A DNA stretch of 64,000 nucleotides from Sphingobacterium sp. SGG-5 (lineage in GTDB: Bacteria; Bacteroidota; Bacteroidia; Sphingobacteriales; Sphingobacteriaceae): positions 124,001 to 188,000 of the forward strand of contig NZ_JAAKGO010000004.1 in assembly GCF_011043525.1 (NCBI RefSeq). Direction: 5' to 3'. The number at the start of each line of letters is the position of its first letter. Position 1 is the first letter of the stretch. Shown here piece after piece: positions 49,622 to 58,584 of the stretch. Under the pieces are notes generated by a model. That model searched no databases. It saw only the letters and a list, made by a program, of their open reading frames with translations, and was not told where the DNA came from. A program made the position numbers and the translations under genes.

Positions 49622-51796
49622 TTAGTTTTCCAAAAGCATGGACGATGGAAAATCAGATACGAGCGGGAAATATAATTTTATTTCCGTTCCTTCGGCTTCC
49701 TGGGAGTGAATTTCTATCTTTCCACCCAGACGGTCCATAATTCTTTTGACTAGAGATAATCCGATACCCGATCCTTGAAAATGTTGTGTATTATGTGCAC
49801 GTGAAAACATATCAAAGATGTGAGGTAATGAATTTGGAGGTATGCCTATGCCATTATCTTTAATGCTATAGCATACCTCTTTTTCGTCTTGCAGGCTATC
49901 GATCCAGATTTGTGGTTTTTGTTTTGAACTGGAATATTTTACAGCGTTTCCGATTAAATTCAGGAATACCTGATACAGTGCACTTTTTTCTCCCCATAAA
50001 GGAAAGAGCTTTCCAAAGTGAAATTGACATTGCTCGGTATGATAAAGCATAGTCATTTCCTGAGAAAGCTTACGGATTGTATAAGACATCGGCACCGGGT
50101 CCTTCGCCATGGCAGTCGTCTTGTTTTGACTAACCGTGACGATGTTGTTGATGATATCTTCAATATTAAGGATACTACCTAATAGGTTTTTATACCAATG
50201 CATACGTTTTTCGGCAGGTAAAGTCGAGTCCGATACTTCCAAAAACTGCAAGCCCATTTTTAGAATGGATAAAGGGTTTTTAAGGTCATGGGACAATGTG
50301 AAAGTAAACATTTCCAACTCATTGTTCATAGCAAGGAGTTCTTCGGTTAGTAAAGATTTTTCCTTGGTTTTATAAATAATGGATTCATTGACAATCCGGT
50401 GTAGACATTGCACAAAATTCAGCTCACTTCCATCCCAGGGAATAGCCGAATCACGAATGGACTCCTCCCATATATGTATTATGCCTTCGCGAACTTCCAT
50501 CTGCGTTATTGTAGAAACCGTCTCTTTCCGGAACCATACCAAATAATGATCTTTATCTTTACCTACCATATAAGACAGTAGCCCTGCAAAAGGGAGATCT
50601 TCCGAAATAAATTGCCCATGATTGAGTTTGAAATTATAGTCTTTGAATATAGTTTTATCGGTTGTTTTTTGGATATAATGGATAATCTCGTAAAACTGAT
50701 TTGTTTTCGGGCACGATCCATGGAAGAACAGATCCCCTTGATGGTATACTGCTAAACCGTCTGCTTTGGTCATCTGCATCAGCAAGTCCATGTTATTTAC
50801 CATAGCGCAGTTTACCGTTTTATTAGTCGCCAGCTTCTCTTTGAAGACGATCTCTGTCTGCAAGATTTGCTGATTAAAATCCAAAAGCCCCTGTTTGACC
50901 AAATTTTCATATTTGCTCATTGCATTTTGTACGATAAAGGAGCACAGTTTCCGTTTCTGTAAATCGACTTTCTTTGGTTTGTCGTTGTGTGCGATTACAA
51001 GCCCCCAAAACTGGTCGTTGATAAAGAGCGGAAAGAAAAGAGCCGCATTTACCCCTATATTTTTGAGGTATAATTCATGAAGTTCAGGCGGGCAGACCAG
51101 TTGGCTCAACAGCATATTCAACGAATCATCTGTTGTATAAAATTGCTGTGATGATCGGGCAAGATCTGGAATATATCGATAGGATTGTGTTTCATAGTAA
51201 GAGAGGACTGACGGCGGCATAAAACGTTGCGAAAACTCCTTTTTATGAAACAGCAGTTTGCCATTGGCCGCATGTTCCGCAATAACCTTACTATGACCTG
51301 TTTCCAATACTTGTAAAACGAATACCCTATCAAAATTCAGTAGCCTATTTAACGCGCTACAAACGAATTTCCAATCCGTGGGATAGGAGTGATCGAACAG
51401 GAAGCCCAACTCATTCATCTTGGACGACAAGATGTGTTTCTTTTGTTGCTTCTCCCATTCAATATAAAGTAGTTCGTCGCATAAACTCAATTTGAAGTAA
51501 TAGAGCTGATTGTCGATTTTCTTGGTAATAATCTGGCGTGGGATTCTATTTTCCGTTAGCTCGCTGATGACCTGCATAAAGCTGTAACTGGAAATATTAA
51601 AAATTTTATGAAAGAAGATTTCAAGCGAACTGCCTAAAATTTTCTCTGGATCTTCATCTGCCCATACACGTGCACATTCACTTATCCCAAGTATATCCAA
51701 CTGCGTGTTTGCCACAATCAGATATCCAAAATCTTGTAAATGAGATATAGAAAACGAACTTATATCTTTCATAGATGGATGTAGCGTCTTTGTCAC
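49622..51796 (-). CDS. Phytochrome-like histidine kinase with degenerate chromophore pocket
   Basis: 724 residues: PAS (about 15-120, DFGYLIVANTQLDILGIS), GAF (about 135-300), PHY (about 310-480), HisKA with H503 (LSHDLKNP), and HATPase (NLIGNAVKYS, DNGIGIP, GSGIGLSLVKRI). The domain order and motifs such as ELYLKNIGVNAALFFPL and FWGLVIAHN are those of bacteriophytochromes. There is no Cys in the N-terminal 60 residues, the PASDIP motif is degenerate (YRYIPDLARS) and the PHY tongue lacks the PRxSF motif. The His three residues before the YLxN block is kept. It is therefore probably not a normal biliverdin photoreceptor. Its kinase core resembles that at 32888-34024. Confidence 0.85.
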   Translation of the reverse strand: MTKTLHPSMKDISSFSISHLQDFGYLIVANTQLDILGISECARVWADEDPEKILGSSLEIFFHKIFNISSYSFMQVISELTENRIPRQIITKKIDNQLYYFKLSLCDELLYIEWEKQQKKHILSSKMNELGFLFDHSYPTDWKFVCSALNRLLNFDRVFVLQVLETGHSKVIAEHAANGKLLFHKKEFSQRFMPPSVLSYYETQSYRYIPDLARSSQQFYTTDDSLNMLLSQLVCPPELHELYLKNIGVNAALFFPLFINDQFWGLVIAHNDKPKKVDLQKRKLCSFIVQNAMSKYENLVKQGLLDFNQQILQTEIVFKEKLATNKTVNCAMVNNMDLLMQMTKADGLAVYHQGDLFFHGSCPKTNQFYEIIHYIQKTTDKTIFKDYNFKLNHGQFISEDLPFAGLLSYMVGKDKDHYLVWFRKETVSTITQMEVREGIIHIWEESIRDSAIPWDGSELNFVQCLHRIVNESIIYKTKEKSLLTEELLAMNNELEMFTFTLSHDLKNPLSILKMGLQFLEVSDSTLPAEKRMHWYKNLLGSILNIEDIINNIVTVSQNKTTAMAKDPVPMSYTIRKLSQEMTMLYHTEQCQFHFGKLFPLWGEKSALYQVFLNLIGNAVKYSSSKQKPQIWIDSLQDEKEVCYSIKDNGIGIPPNSLPHIFDMFSRAHNTQHFQGSGIGLSLVKRIMDRLGGKIEIHSQEAEGTEIKLYFPLVSDFPSSMLLEN

Positions 51797-51913
51797 CGCC
51801 TTATGTTTTTCACGGGACTAAAAATAATACAATCTATTGGATATTGTATTCGTAATATAGTGAAACAAGTATTTATTCTTGAAAATCCGCGTAGTGAGCC
51901 GGGGTTTTATGGG

Positions 51914-51924
51914 TATAAATACGG
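51914..51924 (+). promoter_or_regulatory. TAAATAC motif upstream of the second small lipoprotein
   Basis: TATAAATACGG, 68 nt ahead of the ATG. It is the same 11-mer as the site ahead of the SDR gene at 57511. Confidence 0.35.
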
Positions 51925-51992
51925 TATTTTTTTTAATATAGAACGTCTGGACTGTTTGGTTGTTTTTAAATTATTAGAAAAACAAAACAGTT

Positions 51993-52220
51993 ATGGATAA
52001 ATTGACATACTTCATAGGCGTTATTTTTTTATCTCTTGGCCTAGTGGCCTGCCATTCGAATACGGAAGATAAAGGAAGTGCAGGGGATCCGGGTGCGGTA
52101 ACAGAAATGGACAAACAACGTTACAACCTAAATTCAAATGATGTAACGCTCTACGACCCATTGGATACAGCACGTGCAGATAGTACAAAAGTTGATAGTG
52201 CTAGCCGCGCGGATCAGTGA
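51993..52220 (+). CDS. Small lipoprotein, 75 residues
   Basis: Signal sequence ending LVAC with Cys20. The mature part is Asp/Ser/Ala-rich (TEDKGSAGDPGAVTEMDKQ; LYDPLDTARADSTKVDSASR) and probably extended. Similar in size and composition to the lipoprotein at 34216. The 3' end overlaps the convergent Rho-N-like gene by 7 nt. Confidence 0.72.
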   Translation: MDKLTYFIGVIFLSLGLVACHSNTEDKGSAGDPGAVTEMDKQRYNLNSNDVTLYDPLDTARADSTKVDSASRADQ

Positions 52221-52462
52221 TGACGTATGGCATCGGTGAGTTCGCCTTTGGTCATGCTATGCCGTCCCTTAATTCCAATTTTTTTTGCTTCGGCGAGTAG
52301 TTGATCTTTTGTTCGCTCATCAAGTGGCTTGCTTTTGCCACCTTTCTTTCCTGCATTCGGCGTGTTGGCGATGCGGGCTGCCTTTTCTTTACTTGCTCCT
52401 TCGCGGCGTAAAGCCTCGTATTTCTCATCGTCTTTGATCTGTTTTCCATGATTCTTTGCCAT
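52214..52462 (-). CDS. Rho-N-like small protein
   Basis: 82 residues, very basic: MAKNHGKQIKDDEKYEALRR, then EGASKEKAARIANTPNAGKK, a GGKS stretch, then a helix-extended-helix C-terminus (KDQLLAEAKKIGIKGRHSMTKGELTDAIR) like the Rho termination factor N-terminal/SAP fold. Proteins of this type are stress-linked and likely nucleic-acid binding. The promoter region (52463-52560) shows no motif of the TAAATAC type. Confidence 0.75.
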   Translation of the reverse strand: MAKNHGKQIKDDEKYEALRREGASKEKAARIANTPNAGKKGGKSKPLDERTKDQLLAEAKKIGIKGRHSMTKGELTDAIRHH

Positions 52463-52663
52463 GACCGTAAGATTTTAAGTTTGCGGAATATTCCGTTGTA
52501 TATCGAATTCAAAAATCAGACCGTAATGACCGGAAAAAACACCTGTTTTTTATAGCAGATAATTTTGTTTAACACGTGTTAGTACTCACTTTGTAAATCT
52601 TGTGAACGATCCTGAATTTCACATGTTTTATATTGACATAACAAATAAAAATCAGGTAGTATT

Positions 52664-53191
52664 ATGGAAAAGAACACTAAACAAGACAAAAACAGTATGC
52701 CTAACAGCCATTTGCATGAGTTATTAGTGGATGAGATGAAAGATATGCTCAATGCAGAGCGTCAATTGTTGAAGGGTTTGATGAAGTTGTCTAAAGCGAG
52801 CCAGAACGAAGATCTCCGTGCCGCTTTCGAAAAACACCATGAGGAAACAGAAACTCATATTGAAAAGTTGAAAGAGGCTTTTGAGCATTTGCAAATACCG
52901 GCACGCGGTAAAAAATGCAAAGCGATGGAAGGTCTGATAAAGGAAGCAGAAGAAATCGAATCAGACTTTGAAGGTAGCGAGGCCTCGGACGCGGCCTTAA
53001 TTTCAGCAGCACAAAAGATAGAGCATTATGAGATTGCGTCCTATGGGTGCATGGCTACATACGCCGAGCTTATGCAACATGATGAAGTAGCCCAGATATT
53101 ACGGGAAATATTGGACCAAGAGAAAATGACAGACGAATTGCTCACCGATATTGCAAAGAAAAGTGCAAATAAAGGTGAATTAGTAATGTAG
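52664..53191 (+). CDS. DUF892 ferritin-like protein (YciF/YciE type)
   Basis: 175 residues. Four-helix bundle with LHELLVDEMKDMLNAERQLL at the start, HEETETHIEKLKEAFEHL in helix two, and KIEHYEIASYGCMATYAELM in helix three, carrying the family's Glu/His metal ligands. The first 15 residues are a polar tail. YciF-type proteins are induced by osmotic stress and may handle iron or peroxide. Confidence 0.92.
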   Translation: MEKNTKQDKNSMPNSHLHELLVDEMKDMLNAERQLLKGLMKLSKASQNEDLRAAFEKHHEETETHIEKLKEAFEHLQIPARGKKCKAMEGLIKEAEEIESDFEGSEASDAALISAAQKIEHYEIASYGCMATYAELMQHDEVAQILREILDQEKMTDELLTDIAKKSANKGELVM

Positions 53192-53214
53192 CTATCTAGT
53201 TTGATTTAATAAGT

Positions 53215-53252
53215 GAAAAACAGTAGACAACACCGTTGTTTACTGTTTTTTT
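53215..53252. terminator. Bidirectional terminator
   Basis: AAAAACAGTA-ACAAC on the left pairs with GTTGT-TACTGTTTTT on the right around an ACC loop, followed by T7 on the plus strand and the mirror A-run on the other. It serves the convergent DUF892 and GH15 genes. Confidence 0.8.
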
Positions 53253-55056
53253 ATTCGTTAAGGTTATCAAAGAAAGTAGGATTGTCCAATTTCATCGCAA
53301 TCCGATAAGCCGCATTTACTAATCCCACATGACTATACGTCTGCGGAAAGTTACCCCACTGGCTACCGTCATGATCATCGATATCTTCGCTGAATAACAT
53401 CAGGTGATTACCGAAAGAGAGCAACTGTTTGAAAACTTCTTGGGCTTCATCGAGTCGTCCTACACAAGCTAATGCTTCTACATACCAAAATGCACAGACC
53501 AAAAATGTTGATTTCGGTTTGCCAAAATCATCTTTGTGAAGATATCTATAAAATAAACCTTGTTCTCCTTTCAGTTCGCTTTCCAGTGCCGCTAGATGCC
53601 GTTGTGCTTTTTCTGATGTCGGATCGAGATACTTCATCATGATCAGCTGTAGGGTGGAGGCGTCCAGATTTTGGCTATCCGTTGCATTGGTATACACACC
53701 ATTTTCGCTGTCGAAGCAGCTTTCTATGTGTTCTGCTGCTCGTTCACGGAGGCGTTGAGCCTGCTCTTCAATATCTTCAAGCTTATATTGCTTGGCTATT
53801 TTGAGTGCAGCGGAAGCACCGGCCCATTGAAATAAATTGGAGTAACAATGTCGATTTTCGAAATTTCTAAATTCCCATATCCCCGCATCCTCCTCATCAA
53901 TCGTCAGGGTTATTTTATTCAGGATAAATGTCGTCCATTCCTTCGCCGATGCCAGATTTTGATATCTGAACCTATAATCGGTGAAGAGGGGGAGAAGCGC
54001 AATCATCGCCTGTCCATATACATCATTTTGTACGTGTTCAAAGGCCTGATTTCCTATCCGTATAGGTTGGTTGTCCCGATATCCTTTGAGATAATCTAAG
54101 GTTTTTTCCGTGAGTTTAGCTTGGCCCATAATTCCATACAGCGGTTGCAATCTTCCCGAGTCCGACTGTGTAATGTTCGCAATATACGCCGCATATTTTT
54201 CCATTTCTTCGAAGTGACCGATATGGCTCAGTGCTGTCAGTACATAATAACTATCCCGAACCCAGCAAAAGCGATAGTCCCAGTTTCTTCCCGAACCGGG
54301 ATATTCGGGCAAGCTTGTGGTACTTGCAGCGATAATTGCGCCCGTATCTTCATATTGATGCAGTTTAAGGACCAATGCCGACCGTATGACTTCCTTTTGG
54401 TAAAAGGCCGGAATAGATGCATTTTTCACCCACTTGTTCCAGTATAATTTAGTGCGCACCAGAAAGTCCTCGGCAGTCCGTGCTATCGGGGCTTCGAAGG
54501 AACTACCAAAAGTCAGTATCAGATAGACAGGTTCACTCAATAAATAACTGAAGTTGTCGAAGAAATGGCTTATCGGCATGTTGGTAACGAGCCGCATCTT
54601 GATGTGTGTGCCTTCAAACTGAATATGGTTACTCCCCCGGTTTTTTGCCAGCCGTTGCTCGCCATATTGATAAGTAGGGGTGCAGGTGACACGTATTTTA
54701 GGATGTCCAGACAGGGGTTCAACTTTCCGAATGAGCATCAACGGTTTGTAATAACGCTCATATTGTTCGAAGCGAGGAGCAAAATCGGTGATGAGATAGC
54801 TCCCGTCCTGGCTTTCGATCTTTGTACATAAAATGTTGCTGTTTTCGATATAGTATTGTTTCGATTGTTGGATTTCTCCTTGCGGCAGAATACTAAATTG
54901 TCCCCCACGCTCATCATCCAGAAGTCCCCCAAAAACGAAAGAATCCTCAAAGGACGGCCAACAAAGCCAATTGACATTACTATTTTTTTCGATATGGGCG
55001 ATATAAGCGCAATTGCCTATAATTCCGCTATCATAGGTGTGTTTCTTTGTGTTCAT
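53251..55056 (-). CDS. Glycoside hydrolase family 15 protein
   Basis: 601 residues. The N-terminal beta domain (GIIGNCAYIAHIEKNSNVNW) and an (alpha/alpha)6 domain with PGSGRNWDYRFCWVRDSYYV at about 255 and the C-terminal GSQWGNFPQTYSHVGLVNAA at about 565. Both carry family catalytic-site motifs. GH15 includes glucoamylases and trehalases. Its ATG overlaps the stop of the trehalose synthesis gene by 1 nt, so trehalase or a related alpha-glucosidase is the likely activity; the substrate is inferred. Confidence 0.9.
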   Translation of the reverse strand: MNTKKHTYDSGIIGNCAYIAHIEKNSNVNWLCWPSFEDSFVFGGLLDDERGGQFSILPQGEIQQSKQYYIENSNILCTKIESQDGSYLITDFAPRFEQYERYYKPLMLIRKVEPLSGHPKIRVTCTPTYQYGEQRLAKNRGSNHIQFEGTHIKMRLVTNMPISHFFDNFSYLLSEPVYLILTFGSSFEAPIARTAEDFLVRTKLYWNKWVKNASIPAFYQKEVIRSALVLKLHQYEDTGAIIAASTTSLPEYPGSGRNWDYRFCWVRDSYYVLTALSHIGHFEEMEKYAAYIANITQSDSGRLQPLYGIMGQAKLTEKTLDYLKGYRDNQPIRIGNQAFEHVQNDVYGQAMIALLPLFTDYRFRYQNLASAKEWTTFILNKITLTIDEEDAGIWEFRNFENRHCYSNLFQWAGASAALKIAKQYKLEDIEEQAQRLRERAAEHIESCFDSENGVYTNATDSQNLDASTLQLIMMKYLDPTSEKAQRHLAALESELKGEQGLFYRYLHKDDFGKPKSTFLVCAFWYVEALACVGRLDEAQEVFKQLLSFGNHLMLFSEDIDDHDGSQWGNFPQTYSHVGLVNAAYRIAMKLDNPTFFDNLNE

Positions 55057-57260
55057 TACTCGTTTTCTGATTGCTGCTGTACAAAATAATCAATTAATTC
55101 GACTGCGTCTTCCTGGGTCTCTACATAATATTTAGCCGCTGAATTTTTGTTGCCGACTTTGACAGTAACGGCCGTATCGGGCAATTCGTAAAACATATCC
55201 TCGTCCGTCGAATCGTCACCAATGGCAAATATAAAATCGGGATTGAAGTCGCGCACGATATCCATTGCCGATTTCCCTTTATTCAACGCATTGCTTTTGA
55301 TTTCGATAACCTTGTCGCCATTCAGTAATTGTAGGTCATATTGGGGCAACAAATATCGTAGGCTTTCAATAAGTTCCTGCGAGCGCATTTGCCCGAGCCC
55401 CGTTTGTACCCTTCGGTAGTGCCAGGCGAGTGAAAAGCTTTTTTCTTCGATTAGCGCGCCCGGAGTCAAGTTGACGAATTTATCCATAATACGTTTTACG
55501 GGCGTTTTCCAGCGTGTCGTCAAATGATGTTTACTTTCCCATTGATGCGTAGGGTAGTTGCTCCAGGCTCCGTGTTCGGCCACCAGAAAGTAATCTTTCG
55601 TATTAAACCATTGATTTAGAGAAGTGTAAGAGCGTCCACTGATAATCACAATCTGGTTGGCTGATGGCTGTTGTAGTGCGTCGAGTAGTTTATATATCCT
55701 ATCCGTTGGCTGAGCTTTCTCCGCATCTTTTTTAAAGCCGACGAGGGTGCCGTCATAGTCCAGGAAAAATATACGCCGTTGGCTGGATTGGTATTCTTCC
55801 ATGAGCTTTTTTAGGAGTTCAGGATGAATCTTACGGGAAATACGTTTGTGTTGAATGCTCTTTATTTCGCGTAGGCGGAGGAAAAAGATTTTTACCCAGT
55901 GGTAAATGTTGAATTTTTTGACAATTTCCACATTCTTTTCCATTCGTTTTCGCTGCTCTTCCAGTGGCATGTGAATAGCTAAATGTATGGCATATGTAAT
56001 ATCGTCAATTGCATTTGGATTAATAAGAATACTATCCGTCAGTTCTTTGGCTGCTCCGGCAAGTTCGCTTAAGATCAAAACCCCTTCCAAGCTTTGGGCC
56101 TTGCTGGCAACATACTCCTTACAGACTAGATTCATGCCGTCCCGTAGTGACGTTACCAGGCAAATATCTGCCGCTACATACAAGGCCGACAGTTCCTCAA
56201 CGGGTAGGGAGTTGTAAAAATAGGCAATAGGCGTCCATTCGTTGAAACCGTAAACTGCATTGATGTGTCCTACCATACGATCGACTTCATCCAACAGCGC
56301 TTTATATTGTGGCACGGTATCCCGAGAAGGTACGACCAGCATATACAATACGACCTTGTCGCGAAGTTCAGGATAGAGTTGTAATAAATTCTCATATGCT
56401 TGTAGCCTTTCTATAATACCTTTACTGTAATCTAATCGATCAATGGACAAGATGATCTTTCGATTGTGAAAATGCTCTTTTAGTGAAATCGACTTTTCAT
56501 GAATCGATGGGTCTTGGGCAAGTGTATCAAATTTGTCAAAGTCAATCCCCATGGGGAAAACTTCGATGAAGATCTGGCGATCCCGTACCTGCACGCTATT
56601 ATTCGTATAGGAGAGCCCTAAAATATGAATACAAGCGTTGAGAAAATGTTGCGCGTCGTTATACGTATGAAAGGCGACCAAATCTGCACCAAGAAGCCCC
56701 TCCAGAAGTTCGTCCCGCCAGGGAATACAACGGAATATCTCATCGGCCGGAAAAGGAATATGTTGAAAATAACCAATAGAAAGCAATTCATGGTGTTGAC
56801 GTATCAATTGTGGGAGCAGCATCAATTGGTAATCGTGAATCCAGATTTCGTCCTTCAGCGTGAGATTCAAGCGCAATGCGGCTTCACAGAATATCGTGTT
56901 GACGTGCTTGTACGTCATCCAATATTCTTTGTTAAAAACAGCATAAGATAAGATATAGTGGAAGATAGGCCATAGGATCTCATTGGAGAAGCCTTCATAA
57001 TAACCTTGTATTTCTTCTTCGTTTAGGAAAACCGGAATTAAGTTCAACTGTTCCAGTTCATCGGTAATTCGTCTCTTTTCCTCTTCATCTTCTGGGATAT
57101 ATCCCGGCCATCCGACCCACACATTTTCCTTTTGTTTGTAAATAGAACCAAGTCCTGTGGCAAGGCCGCCCTCGCTTGGTATGAAATGTAATACGCCGTC
57201 ACGCTTTTCGATGCGTATAGGCAGTCGATTTGAAATAATAATTGTCCTTTTTTTTGACAT
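55056..57260 (-). CDS. Bifunctional trehalose-6-phosphate synthase/phosphatase
   Basis: 734 residues. Residues 1-465 are OtsA/GT20: SNRLPIRIEKRDGVLHF, WIHDYQLMLLPQLIRQ, LDYSKGIIERLQAY and VTSLRDGMNLVCKEYVA. Residues about 490-734 are OtsB, a HAD phosphatase: FLDYDGTLVGFKKD, VIISGRSYTSLNQW and FAIGDDSTDEDMFYELP. It makes trehalose from UDP-glucose and glucose-6-phosphate in one chain. OtsA-OtsB fusions are common in eukaryotes and several Bacteroidota. Trehalose protects against desiccation and osmotic stress. Confidence 0.95.
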   Translation of the reverse strand: MSKKRTIIISNRLPIRIEKRDGVLHFIPSEGGLATGLGSIYKQKENVWVGWPGYIPEDEEEKRRITDELEQLNLIPVFLNEEEIQGYYEGFSNEILWPIFHYILSYAVFNKEYWMTYKHVNTIFCEAALRLNLTLKDEIWIHDYQLMLLPQLIRQHHELLSIGYFQHIPFPADEIFRCIPWRDELLEGLLGADLVAFHTYNDAQHFLNACIHILGLSYTNNSVQVRDRQIFIEVFPMGIDFDKFDTLAQDPSIHEKSISLKEHFHNRKIILSIDRLDYSKGIIERLQAYENLLQLYPELRDKVVLYMLVVPSRDTVPQYKALLDEVDRMVGHINAVYGFNEWTPIAYFYNSLPVEELSALYVAADICLVTSLRDGMNLVCKEYVASKAQSLEGVLILSELAGAAKELTDSILINPNAIDDITYAIHLAIHMPLEEQRKRMEKNVEIVKKFNIYHWVKIFFLRLREIKSIQHKRISRKIHPELLKKLMEEYQSSQRRIFFLDYDGTLVGFKKDAEKAQPTDRIYKLLDALQQPSANQIVIISGRSYTSLNQWFNTKDYFLVAEHGAWSNYPTHQWESKHHLTTRWKTPVKRIMDKFVNLTPGALIEEKSFSLAWHYRRVQTGLGQMRSQELIESLRYLLPQYDLQLLNGDKVIEIKSNALNKGKSAMDIVRDFNPDFIFAIGDDSTDEDMFYELPDTAVTVKVGNKNSAAKYYVETQEDAVELIDYFVQQQSENE

Positions 57261-57389
57261 CTTAAATTGTAGTAATAGATCATAGGTGTTGGCAGAGCAT
57301 ACTGCTATTATAAATAACCTGTTTTGCGGCTAATAGTTTTAAAAATTTAAAAAGAAGCTAAAAGTATACGCTACTCTCAAATCCTTTGC

Positions 57390-57400
57390 TATAAATACGG
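57390..57400 (+). promoter_or_regulatory. TAAATAC motif upstream of the SDR gene
   Basis: TATAAATACGG, 110 nt ahead of the ATG, identical to the site at 51914-51924. Confidence 0.35.
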
Positions 57401-57510
57401 TTGCGCGTGTGTTTTTGCGCTCTGAGATACGTGTTTATAACGGTTGTTATTATTGTATAATCTTTTTTGTTTGCCATTTGTTATATCCTACACATCAAAA
57501 AAGATAGCTA

Positions 57511-58401
57511 ATGGAAATGGAAAACCAGAAGAATCCTACAACAGGATATCCGACACCGCCGTTTAAAAAGCAAGATCAAGAAGTTCCGGGTATAGAAGGA
57601 GCATTAGAACCTAAAGCCGATCATGGCGAGGACTCCTATAAAGGAAATAACCTGCTTACAGACAAGGCTGTTATCATAACCGGTGGTGATTCCGGTATTG
57701 GAAAAGCAATCGCAATAACAATGGCTAGGGAAGGTGCAGACATTGTCATTTCTTATAAGGATGAAATCGAAGATGAAGATGCACAAGACACCCTTCGTTG
57801 GGTAGAGAAAGCCGGCAGAAAGGGCGTATTGATACGGGGTGATATACGTAATGAAGAGCATTGTCAGCATATCGTGCAGACCTGTGTTAAGCAATTTGGA
57901 AAAGTAGATATTTTGGTCAACAACGCAGCCTATCAGATGACATACAAACATGTCGAAGATATCAGTGCAGAAGAATGGAATAAGACGTTCGAAACAAATA
58001 TGAGCGCTATGTTCTATCTCGTCAAACATGCGAAGTCTCACATTCCACCCGGGGGATCCATTATCAATACCACTTCTGTCAATGCGTACGATCCCAATCC
58101 TACCTTGCTTCCCTACGCTGCGTCAAAGGGAGCGATCCAAAATTTTACAGCCAGCCTTGCGCAACTGTTTCTCGAGGATGGCTCTGGTATACGGGTCAAT
58201 GCAGTAGCTCCGGGACCGGTATGGACACCTTTGATTCCCAGTACTATTCCCGATCACGAAAAGTTTGGAGCCAACACGCCCATAGGAAGGCCAGGGCAAC
58301 CGATTGAGATTGCGCCGATCTATGTGTTTCTCGCTACGCCTGCAGCTTCCTATATATCTGGAGCTACTATCCCTGCGACAGGTGGGCGGGTGACCATTTA
58401 A
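57511..58401 (+). CDS. SDR-family oxidoreductase (general stress protein 39-like)
   Basis: 296 residues. A 45-residue polar N-terminal tail (PTTGYPTPPFKKQDQEVPGI), then the Rossmann motif ITGGDSGIGKAIA, NNAA, a catalytic Ser in TTSVNAYDPN, and YAASK with Tyr and Lys. The tail and overall layout match the YdaD/YhdF/YghA subgroup, which is induced by general stress in Bacillus. Substrate unknown, NAD(P)-dependent. Confidence 0.93.
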   Translation: MEMENQKNPTTGYPTPPFKKQDQEVPGIEGALEPKADHGEDSYKGNNLLTDKAVIITGGDSGIGKAIAITMAREGADIVISYKDEIEDEDAQDTLRWVEKAGRKGVLIRGDIRNEEHCQHIVQTCVKQFGKVDILVNNAAYQMTYKHVEDISAEEWNKTFETNMSAMFYLVKHAKSHIPPGGSIINTTSVNAYDPNPTLLPYAASKGAIQNFTASLAQLFLEDGSGIRVNAVAPGPVWTPLIPSTIPDHEKFGANTPIGRPGQPIEIAPIYVFLATPAASYISGATIPATGGRVTI

Positions 58402-58584
58402 AAACCGCTCAAACAATTAATAATCTAAGTTGTTTACGTATATATTACATCCTAAACGCGTATAAGTCGCAAATATCCATTAAATAACGCGTATTAAACG
58501 GTTTATATTAGGTTTGATTTTTGTGTCAATATGGTATCTCAACGTGTAACGCCCACTATTGAAAACGTATTAAAAAAATGTTGA
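58402..58584. other. Intergenic region ahead of the sensor gene
   Basis: 183 nt, AT-rich, with several CGTATA/CGCGTATTAAA-type words but no promoter that I can defend. The sensor gene start at 58585 has no visible Shine-Dalgarno sequence. Confidence 0.3.
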
